From Candidatus Faecalibacterium faecipullorum (GTDB lineage Bacteria > Bacillota > Clostridia > Oscillospirales > Ruminococcaceae), in assembly GCA_019118985.1 (NCBI GenBank), contig DWXX01000039.1, forward strand, positions 1 to 5,949: a stretch of DNA of 5,949 nt. Reading direction: 5' to 3'. Of this stretch, positions 1 to 5,482 are shown piece by piece. The translations under genes and the position numbers were made by a program. The notes under the pieces were generated by a model. It saw nothing but the letters and a program-made list of their open reading frames with translations. It searched no databases and had not been told where the DNA came from. Each line of letters opens with the position of its first letter. Positions within the stretch are counted from its first letter, which is position 1.

Positions 1-597
1 GTCATCCGCTACGGCTACGGCTTCGTGCAGGGCGTTGACGCCGCTGCCCAGGAGACCGGCAACGCCGTCGACATCAACTACTTCTACGGCGGCCAGTTCT
101 ACGGCGACGCCAATATCACCTCCCGCATGGAGGGCTGGTACACCAGCGGCACCGAGGTCGTCTTTGCCTGCGGCGGCGGCATCTACACCTCCGCCCTCGA
201 GGCTGCCATCAAGTCCAACGGCTACATCGTCGGCGTCGACGTCGACCAGAACTACATCGGCGCCAACGGCGTGGCCGACGGCACCTATGAGTACAACCCG
301 TTCATCACCTCTGCCATGAAGGAACTGACCTTCGCCGTCGAGTCCGCCCTGGGCGACATCGACGCCGGCGAGTGGAGCACCATCGCCGCCACCAACGGCA
401 ACTTCGGCCTGCAGGAGGGCGACTACGTCGGCCTGCCCACCGCCGAGGGCAGCTGGAACTTCCGCACCTTCACCGTTGAGGAGTACGAGGCTGTCAAGGA
501 GAAGGTCGCTTCCGGCGAGATCGTCATCGACAACTCCAGCGAGGACAGCGTCAAGCCCACCACCAGCGAGCTGGTCACTGTCAACTACGTGCAGTAA
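1..597 (+). CDS. BMP/PnrA-family nucleoside-binding lipoprotein, C-terminal part (5' end outside window)
   Basis: This is the substrate-binding component of a nucleoside ABC importer, a lipoprotein expected on the outer face of the membrane. The reading frame is open from base 1 to the TAA at 595-597 and gives 198 residues. The family usually has about 330-400, so the signal peptide, lipobox and N-terminal lobe lie upstream. Family features seen (fragment numbering): the GF-x-x-G-x-D-A-A helix start around residues 7-15, the VVFACGGG strand-loop at 53-60 followed by an EAA helix, the GVDVDQ motif at 78-83 in the ligand cleft, and an NPFITSAMKEL helix at 99-109. All glycines use GGC, and there are no GCG or TCG codons, which suggests very high expression. 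A strong terminator follows, and the partner ATPase and permeases begin about 245 bp downstream under their own promoter. The family assignment is firm. The exact substrate (purine or pyrimidine nucleoside) is inferred from family and neighbours. Confidence 0.93.
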   Translation, partial: VIRYGYGFVQGVDAAAQETGNAVDINYFYGGQFYGDANITSRMEGWYTSGTEVVFACGGGIYTSALEAAIKSNGYIVGVDVDQNYIGANGVADGTYEYNPFITSAMKELTFAVESALGDIDAGEWSTIAATNGNFGLQEGDYVGLPTAEGSWNFRTFTVEEYEAVKEKVASGEIVIDNSSEDSVKPTTSELVTVNYVQ

Positions 598-626
598 ACC
601 CCTTCCATTATCCCCCGCGTACATCG

Positions 627-657
627 GCAGGGCGCCCAAAAGGCGCCCTGCTTTTTT
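627..657 (+). terminator. Rho-independent terminator after the lipoprotein gene
   Basis: A perfect 10-bp GC-rich stem (627-636 with 642-651) closes a 5-base CAAAA loop and is followed at once by six T residues (652-657). It starts 29 bases after the lipoprotein stop codon. It should end most lipoprotein transcripts and so separate its expression level from that of the ATPase and permease genes downstream. Confidence 0.95.
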
Positions 658-749
658 GTGCAATACGCACATTTCTTTCTCCCCACCGGGCAAATAGGAG
701 AAGATCCGCCTCTTTTTTGCAAAATGCCGGAATTTCATCCATATTTTCC

Positions 750-779
750 TTGCAAAGTATCCTCAAGATACGTTATAAT
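750..779 (+). promoter_or_regulatory. Sigma-A-type promoter for the transporter operon
   Basis: The -35 box is TTGCAA (750-755) and the -10 box is a consensus TATAAT (774-779), with an 18-base spacer. The surroundings are AT-rich, in contrast to the GC-rich genes. The predicted transcript start is near 785-787, giving a leader of about 57 bases before the ATPase start codon. No extended -10 TG is present. The box lies after the lipoprotein terminator, so the ATPase and two permeases can be transcribed independently. A short inverted repeat occupies the spacer. Confidence 0.85.
757..771 (+). promoter_or_regulatory. Inverted repeat in the promoter spacer, candidate operator
   Basis: GTATC (757-761) and GATAC (767-771) form a perfect 5-bp inverted repeat around CTCAA. 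After one mismatch the symmetry continues with AA (754-755) and TT (773-774). It lies between the -35 and -10 boxes, a position where a bound repressor would block RNA polymerase. No regulator family can be assigned, and a 5-bp half-site can arise by chance, so this is a candidate only. Confidence 0.35.
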
Positions 780-799
780 GAATAAAGTGAGAACTATGC

Positions 800-817
800 G
801 TCACCCGCGTGCGTGAC
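800..817 (+). other. Weak inverted repeat in the leader of the transporter mRNA
   Basis: GTCAC (800-804) and GTGAC (813-817) can pair over an 8-base loop in the predicted 5' leader, ending 10 bases before the ribosome binding site. The stem is only 5 bp and no T tract follows, so it is not a terminator. It does not resemble a riboswitch that I recognise. Confidence 0.2.
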
Positions 818-827
818 CCATCGTGAA

Positions 828-845
828 AGGAGAGTGAGCAGATTG
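828..845 (+). promoter_or_regulatory. Ribosome binding site and TTG start of the ATPase gene
   Basis: AGGAG at 828-832 precedes an in-frame TTG at 843-845 with 10 bases between. The other in-frame candidates are poorer: GTG 813 lies upstream of this site, GTG 834 is one base from it, and ATG 867 has no site and would cut into the conserved N-terminal strand. The site therefore selects the TTG start. Confidence 0.65.
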
Positions 846-2378
846 GCCGAGGATTATGTGATCGAAATGCTCCATATCACCAAGGAATTCCCCGGGATCA
901 AGGCAAACGATGATATTACCCTCCAGCTGCGCAGAGGCGAAGTACACGCCCTTTTGGGCGAGAACGGCGCCGGCAAAAGCACCCTGATGAGCGTGCTGTT
1001 CGGCCTGTATCAGCCCGAGCAGGGCACCATCCGCAAAAACGGCAAAGAGGTGCAGGTGCGCAACCCCAACGACGCCAACGCGCTGGGCATCGGCATGGTG
1101 CACCAGCACTTCAAGCTGGTGGAGTGCTTCACCGTGCTGGACAACATCATCCTGGGGGTGGAGCCCAACAAACTGGGCTTTCTGCAGAAGGCCGAAGCCC
1201 GCAAAAAGGTGATGGCCCTGAGCGAGAAGTACGGCCTGCGGGTCGACCCCGACGCCCTGGTCAGCGACATCTCGGTCGGGATGCAGCAGCGGGTCGAGAT
1301 CCTCAAGATGCTCTACCGCGACAACGAGATCCTGATCTTTGACGAGCCGACCGCCGTTCTGACCCCGCAGGAGATCGACGAACTGATGGAAATCATGCGC
1401 GGGTTCAAGAAAGAGGGCAAGAGCATCCTCTTCATCACCCACAAGCTGAACGAGATCATGGCGGTGGCCGACCGCTGCACCGTCCTGCGCAAGGGCAAGT
1501 ACGTCGGCGTGGTGGACATCGCCGCCACCACCAAGGAGGAGCTGTCCCGGATGATGGTGGGCCGCGACGTGCAGCTGCAGGTCGAAAAGGCCCCCGCCCA
1601 CCCGGGCGAAGTCATCCTGGACGTGCAGGACGTCACCATCCCCAGCGCCACCCACAAGAAGAACGCCGTCAAGGACGTCACCTTCCAGGTGCGCGCGGGG
1701 GAGATCGTCTGCCTGGCGGGCATCGAGGGAAACGGCCAGACCGAGTTCGTCTACGGGCTGACCGGGCTGGAAAAGCTGTCGGGCGGCAGGATCACCTTCT
1801 GCGGCAAGGACATCACCCACGCCTCCATCCGGGAGCGGTCCAAGGCCGGCATGAGCCACATCCCCGAGGACCGGCACAAGCACGGCCTGATCCTGGACTA
1901 CAGCCTTGAAAACAACATGGTGCTGCAGCGGTACTGGCAGAGCGAATTCCAGAGCCACGGCTTCATCCGCAAAGACAAGGTGCGGGAATACTCCGACCGG
2001 CTGATCGAGCAGTACGACGTGCGCAGCGGGCAGGGCAGCGTGACCACCGCCCGCAGCATGTCGGGCGGCAACCAGCAGAAGGCCATCATCGCCCGCGAGA
2101 TCGACCGCGACCCCAAGCTGCTGGTGGCTGTGCAGCCCACCCGCGGCCTGGACGTGGGCGCCATCGAGTATATCCACCACCAGATCGTGGCCCAGCGGGA
2201 CGCCGGCAAGGCGGTGCTGCTGGTCAGCCTTGAGCTGGACGAGGTCATGAACCTGTCCGACCGCATCCTGGTGATGTACGAGGGCGAAGTGGTGGGCGAG
2301 TTTGACCCCAAGACCACCACCGTGCAGGAGCTGGGCCTCTACATGGCCGGCGCCCGCAAGCAGCGGAAAGGAGAATGA
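843..2378 (+). CDS. Nucleoside ABC transporter, double ATP-binding protein (NupO/BmpB-type)
   Basis: Cytoplasmic ATPase that drives the nucleoside importer; 511 residues from TTG 843, the usual length for this family with two fused nucleotide-binding domains. Domain 1 (about 6-240) has Walker A GENGAGKST (39-47), Q-loop Q88, a variant signature SVGMQ (144-148), Walker B ending D167-E168, and switch H200. Domain 2 (about 256-505) has a degenerate Walker A with Q299 in place of lysine, a good signature SGGNQ (407-411), Q431 where the catalytic glutamate would be, and serine 462 at the switch position. The intact Walker motifs of domain 1 therefore pair with the intact signature of domain 2 to give one working site and one degenerate site, as is known for the RbsA/nucleoside class. 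First gene of the operon; its stop overlaps the start of the next gene by 4 bases (ATGA). Confidence 0.95.
   Translation: MAEDYVIEMLHITKEFPGIKANDDITLQLRRGEVHALLGENGAGKSTLMSVLFGLYQPEQGTIRKNGKEVQVRNPNDANALGIGMVHQHFKLVECFTVLDNIILGVEPNKLGFLQKAEARKKVMALSEKYGLRVDPDALVSDISVGMQQRVEILKMLYRDNEILIFDEPTAVLTPQEIDELMEIMRGFKKEGKSILFITHKLNEIMAVADRCTVLRKGKYVGVVDIAATTKEELSRMMVGRDVQLQVEKAPAHPGEVILDVQDVTIPSATHKKNAVKDVTFQVRAGEIVCLAGIEGNGQTEFVYGLTGLEKLSGGRITFCGKDITHASIRERSKAGMSHIPEDRHKHGLILDYSLENNMVLQRYWQSEFQSHGFIRKDKVREYSDRLIEQYDVRSGQGSVTTARSMSGGNQQKAIIAREIDRDPKLLVAVQPTRGLDVGAIEYIHHQIVAQRDAGKAVLLVSLELDEVMNLSDRILVMYEGEVVGEFDPKTTTVQELGLYMAGARKQRKGE
2369..2377 (+). promoter_or_regulatory. Ribosome binding site at the ATPase-permease overlap
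   Basis: AGGAG (2369-2373) lies inside the last codons of the ATPase gene, one base from ATG 2375 and 13 bases from the in-frame ATG 2387. Neither spacing is ideal. The ATGA overlap favours restart at 2375 by ribosomes finishing the ATPase, while 2387 (protein beginning MEKKK) remains a fair alternative. Confidence 0.55.
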
Positions 2379-3523
2379 TCGGCTTTATGGAAAAGAAAAA
2401 GATGCTTTCCCGCAGCGGCGGGGGCCGGTCGGCCTTTGTCAGCGTGCTGGCGGCGCTGCTGTGCATCGTGATCGGCCTGGTCTGCGGCTATCTGGTGCTG
2501 CTTGCCATCAACGCCGAGCACGCCTGGGCGGACGGCTTTGTCCGCATCCTCAAGGGCGGCTTTTACGACGCGCCCTACGGCGTCGGCCGCACCCTGGCCA
2601 ACGCCGCCCCCCTGGTGATGACCGGCCTGTCGGTGGCCTTCGCCTTCAAGACGGGGCTGTTCAACATCGGCGCGGCGGGGCAGTACACCCTGGGCGCCTA
2701 CGGCGCGCTGTACTGCGCCATCATCCTGCACCTGCCCTGGTATGTCAGCCTGATCGCGTCGGCGGTGCTGGGCGGGCTGTGGGGGGCCATCCCCGGCCTG
2801 TTCAAGGCCTACCTGAACATCAACGAGGTCATCACCTCCATCATGTTCAACTGGATCGGCCTGTACCTGGTCAATGAGATCATCTACGCCGGCGGCACCG
2901 GCCCGATGTACGACGCCCGCAACACCCGCACCCTCAACCTGCGCCGGATGGAAGGGGCCGAGGGGGTCACCATCCCCGACTTCGGGCTGAACGATATGTT
3001 CCAGACCAACAGCACCACCATCGCCATCTTCCTGTCCATCGTGGTGGCCATCCTGATCTGGGTGGTGCTGGACAAGACCACCTTCGGCTATGAGCTGAAA
3101 GCCGTCGGCCTGAACAAGAACGCCGCCCGCTACGCCGGCATCAACGAAAAGAAGAACCTGGTGCTGTCGATGGTCATCGCCGGCGCGCTGGCAGGCTTCG
3201 GCGCGGGGCTGTACTACCTGTCCGGCGTGTCGGAGTGGAACCCCCTGAACTCCACCACCCTGCCCGCCATGGGCTTCAACGGCATCTCGGTGGCGCTGCT
3301 GGCAAGCTCCAACCCCATCGGCACCATCTTCTCGGCGCTGTTCATCTCCCACATCACGGTGGGCGGCTCGTTCCTGTCCACCCGGTACTACCCGACTGAG
3401 GTCGCCGACCTGATCAGCGGCATCATCATCTACCTGTGCGCCTTCTCGATGCTGTTCCGCGGCAAGATCGCAAAGCTCCTGAGCGGCAAGCGGGCGGATA
3501 AGACCGGCACAAAGGAGGGGTAA
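2375..3523 (+). CDS. Nucleoside ABC transporter permease 1 (NupP/BmpC-type, BPD_transp_2 family)
   Basis: Integral membrane subunit of the nucleoside channel, 382 residues from ATG 2375 (378 if ATG 2387 is used). A basic N-terminus (KKK, R13, R18) precedes a first membrane helix at about 20-44. Further hydrophobic segments lie near 75-92, 104-118, 122-142, 150-172, 214-232, 262-283, 295-328 and 343-361. The FNIGAAGQ motif (96-103), typical of this permease class, is present, as is the cytoplasmic loop GLNKNAARYAGI (245-256), which corresponds to the EAA-like helix that contacts the ATPase. A polar external stretch (about 173-212) separates the two halves. The larger of the paired permeases, it precedes permease 2 by only three bases and is expected to form a heterodimer with it. 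Assignment is by motif and operon context; substrate is inferred as nucleosides. Confidence 0.93.
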   Translation: MIGFMEKKKMLSRSGGGRSAFVSVLAALLCIVIGLVCGYLVLLAINAEHAWADGFVRILKGGFYDAPYGVGRTLANAAPLVMTGLSVAFAFKTGLFNIGAAGQYTLGAYGALYCAIILHLPWYVSLIASAVLGGLWGAIPGLFKAYLNINEVITSIMFNWIGLYLVNEIIYAGGTGPMYDARNTRTLNLRRMEGAEGVTIPDFGLNDMFQTNSTTIAIFLSIVVAILIWVVLDKTTFGYELKAVGLNKNAARYAGINEKKNLVLSMVIAGALAGFGAGLYYLSGVSEWNPLNSTTLPAMGFNGISVALLASSNPIGTIFSALFISHITVGGSFLSTRYYPTEVADLISGIIIYLCAFSMLFRGKIAKLLSGKRADKTGTKEG

Positions 3524-3526
3524 GCT

Positions 3527-4444
3527 ATGCTGTTACTGATCAAATATACCCTGCTGTACGGCATCGTCCTGATGCTGGTGGCGCTGGGCGGCATGTTCAG
3601 CGAGCACTCGGGCATCATCAACATCGCGCTGGAGGGCATCATGGTCATCGGCGGCGTCGCAGGCGTCCTGGCGCTGACCCTGATGCCGGCGAGCATGCCC
3701 GCCTGGCTGGTGGTGGTGGTGTCCATCCTGGCGGCGGCGGTCGCGGGGATGGTCTATTCCCTGCTGCTGGCCTTCGCTTCCATCAACCTGAAGGCCGACC
3801 AGACCATCGGCGGCACCGCCCTCAATCTGCTGGCGACGGCGGTGGCGGTGGTCCTGTCGAAGTATTTCAGCGAGAGCGGCAGCGCCAAGCTGAACTATTC
3901 CAACCGGCCCTTCCTGTTCTCGATCGGCGGGCTGGAGATGAGCGTCTTTGTCCCGCTGGGGCTGGTCCTGCTGGTGGTCAGCTTTGTGGTGATGTACAAG
4001 ACCCGCTTCGGCCTGCGGCTGCGTGCCTGCGGCGAACACCCGCAGGCCGCCGACTCGGTGGGCATCAACGTCTACAAGATGCGGTACGCCGGCGTCCTGA
4101 TCTCGGGCGCGCTGGGCGCCATCGGCGGCATGGCCTATATCGTCCCCCCCGTCCAGACCTGGAACTTTGAGGTGGGCGTGGCCGGCGCGGGCTTCCTGGC
4201 GCTGGCGGTCATGATCTTCGGCCAGTGGAAGCCCTTCCACATCTTCGGGGCGGCCATGTTCTTCGCCGTCTTCAAGAGCCTGGCCAACATCGCCGACTCC
4301 ACCTTCCTGGCCAATCTCGGCTGGTCGAGCAACATCTACAACATGATGCCCTTCATCGCTTCGATGATCATTCTTGCCTTTACCTCCAAGAACAGCATGG
4401 CCCCCAAGGCCGAGGGCATCCCCTACGACAAGGGTTCCCGCTAA
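3527..4444 (+). CDS. Nucleoside ABC transporter permease 2 (NupQ-type, BPD_transp_2 family)
   Basis: Second channel-forming membrane subunit, 305 residues, the usual length. Start ATG 3527 has AGGAGG at 3513-3518 with an 8-base spacer, inside the end of permease 1. Hallmarks are GIINIALEGIM (29-39), the counterpart of the FNIGAAGQ motif of permease 1, the cytoplasmic coupling loop RACGEHPQAADSVGINV (166-182), and GAGFLALAVMIFGQWKP (220-236). Hydrophobic segments run near 5-22, 30-52, 60-84, 97-112, 138-156, 187-205, 218-232, 238-255 and 272-286, followed by a short polar tail. It is the last gene of the transporter operon; a terminator begins 13 bases after its stop codon. GCG, TCG and GTG codons are common here, unlike in the lipoprotein gene. 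Confidence 0.93.
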   Translation: MLLLIKYTLLYGIVLMLVALGGMFSEHSGIINIALEGIMVIGGVAGVLALTLMPASMPAWLVVVVSILAAAVAGMVYSLLLAFASINLKADQTIGGTALNLLATAVAVVLSKYFSESGSAKLNYSNRPFLFSIGGLEMSVFVPLGLVLLVVSFVVMYKTRFGLRLRACGEHPQAADSVGINVYKMRYAGVLISGALGAIGGMAYIVPPVQTWNFEVGVAGAGFLALAVMIFGQWKPFHIFGAAMFFAVFKSLANIADSTFLANLGWSSNIYNMMPFIASMIILAFTSKNSMAPKAEGIPYDKGSR

Positions 4445-4456
4445 GGTCCACAAGCG

Positions 4457-4489
4457 CGGCGGCAGGCGGCACGGCTTGCCGCCGTTTTT
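4457..4489 (+). terminator. Rho-independent terminator after the transporter operon
   Basis: Bases 4457-4467 pair with 4474-4484 (11 bp, one G-T pair) over a 6-base loop, followed by five T residues (4485-4489). It starts 13 bases after the permease 2 stop. The next gene's ribosome binding site lies only 22 bases past the T run, with no clear promoter between, so some read-through into that gene is likely. Confidence 0.88.
4458..4471 (+). repeat. Tandem 7-base repeat GGCGGCA x2 in the terminator 5' arm
   Basis: GGCGGCA occurs twice back to back (4458-4464 and 4465-4471). Two GCCGCC blocks follow (4478-4483, the terminator 3' arm, and 4497-4502), so more than one hairpin can be drawn. It may simply reflect GC-rich sequence. 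Confidence 0.4.
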
Positions 4490-4510
4490 GTCCCCGGCCG
4501 CCCCAACACA

Positions 4511-4523
4511 AGGAGGAACTATG
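4511..4523 (+). promoter_or_regulatory. Ribosome binding site and ATG of the kinase-acetyltransferase gene
   Basis: AGGAGG (4511-4516) with a 4-base spacer precedes ATG 4521. The frame is open well upstream into permease 2 and across the terminator, but this site and the P-loop domain beginning right after it (MQKVLVIG) fix the start at 4521. Confidence 0.9.
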
Positions 4524-5477
4524 CAGAAAGTCCTGGTCATCGGCTGTTCGGGCGCAGGCAAGAGCACCTTCGCCCGCGCCCTGCAGGAGAAAACCGGCCT
4601 GCCCCTGTACTACCTGGATATGCTCTGGCACACGCCCGACCGCGGCCACATCACCCGCGAGGCGTTCGACCGCACCCTGGGCGAATGGCTTGCGCGGCCG
4701 GCGTGGATCATCGACGGCAACTACAACCGCACCCTGCCCATGCGGCTGGCAAAGTGCGACGCCGTCTTTTTCCTCGACTACCCCACCGCGGTCTGCCTCG
4801 ACGCCATCCGCGGGCGGGTGGGGCAGCTGCGGCCCGATATGCCCTGGGTGGAGGAACAGCTCGACCCGGAATTTTACGAGTGGGTGTCGAACTTTGCCCG
4901 GGACGAGCGGCCCCTCATCCTCGCAGCCCTCGCCGCCCGCGCCGAGCAGCCCGACCCGCCGCGGGTATTCACCTTCCACAGCCGGGAGGAGGCCGCGGCC
5001 TGGCTGGTAGGGTGCGGGCGGGTGACCGTCCGCCCCTACCGGACGGGGGACTGCCCCGCCCTGGCAAAGCTCTTTTACGAGACGGTCCACACCGTCTGCG
5101 CCGCCGACTACACCCCCGCCGAGCTGGACGCCTGGGCCCCGCCCGAGGGCCCCGACCTTGCGGCGTGGGACGGGAGCTTCCGCGCGCACGTCGCCCTGGT
5201 GGCCGAACTGGACGGGCGGCTGGCCGGCTTCGGGGACATCGACCCGGCTGCCGGCTACCTCGACCGGCTGTATGTGGGCAGGGACTTCCAGCGGCGGGGG
5301 GCGGGCGCGGCCCTCTGCGGCGCGCTGGAAGCCGCCTGCCCGGTGCGGCCCATCGTCACACACGCCTCCCGCACCGCCCGCGGCTTTTTTGAAAAGCGGG
5401 GCTACCGCGTCCTGCGCGCGCAGCAGGTGGAGCGGCGGGGGCAGACCCTTGAAAACTTTGTGATGGAAAAGGAGTGA
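4521..5477 (+). CDS. Fusion of a P-loop adenylate-kinase-like (topology modulation/FlaR-like) domain and a GNAT N-acetyltransferase
   Basis: A 318-residue cytoplasmic protein with two enzyme-like domains. Residues 1-162 resemble the small kinase-like family annotated as adenylate kinase or topology modulation protein (about 170 residues alone). They carry P-loop GCSGAGKST (8-16), the YYLDMLWH segment with D33, the WIIDGNY motif (62-68), the FFLDYP strand (83-88), a lid-like RGRVGQLRPDMPW (97-109) and the closing FHSREEA (152-158). Residues about 168-318 are a YafP-like GNAT domain: it opens VTVRPYRTGDC, then has LVAELDGRLAGFGDID (226-241), the YLDRLYV strand (246-252), acetyl-CoA-binding Q-R-R-G-A-G (257-262) and FFEKRGY (289-295). 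The linker is only about 5 residues, with no stop or frame change. The stop is 5 bases before pdp, so the two are probably co-transcribed. Substrates of both domains are unknown; a nucleotide-linked role for the kinase part is only suggested by context. Confidence 0.88.
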   Translation: MQKVLVIGCSGAGKSTFARALQEKTGLPLYYLDMLWHTPDRGHITREAFDRTLGEWLARPAWIIDGNYNRTLPMRLAKCDAVFFLDYPTAVCLDAIRGRVGQLRPDMPWVEEQLDPEFYEWVSNFARDERPLILAALAARAEQPDPPRVFTFHSREEAAAWLVGCGRVTVRPYRTGDCPALAKLFYETVHTVCAADYTPAELDAWAPPEGPDLAAWDGSFRAHVALVAELDGRLAGFGDIDPAAGYLDRLYVGRDFQRRGAGAALCGALEAACPVRPIVTHASRTARGFFEKRGYRVLRAQQVERRGQTLENFVMEKE

Positions 5478-5482
5478 ACACC

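Noticed and set aside
658..842. Purine or other riboswitch in the gap before the transporter
   Set aside because: Most of the gap lies upstream of the promoter. The predicted leader is only about 57 bases, with one weak 5-bp stem and no terminator, too little for any aptamer I recognise.
801..2180. Long minus-strand open frame (459 residues) opposite the ATPase
   Set aside because: Its product is a low-complexity run of H, D, V, L, A and G, typical of the reverse of a GC-rich gene. The + strand frame holds all ABC ATPase motifs.
2339..3352. Long minus-strand open frame opposite permease 1
   Set aside because: Composition rich in Q, H, D and G with no recognisable fold; the + strand frame has clear membrane helices and permease motifs.
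4374..4520. Upstream in-frame extension of the kinase-GNAT protein to ATG 4374
   Set aside because: It would overlap permease 2, run through the terminator hairpin and add a proline/arginine-rich tail of no known kind. The AGGAGG at 4511 and the P-loop domain start fix ATG 4521.
4984..4992. GGGAGGAGG inside the fusion gene as a ribosome binding site for a separate GNAT protein
   Set aside because: It is 29 bases from the GTG at 5022, too far, and it encodes the conserved SREE ending of the kinase-like domain, so it is explained by coding.
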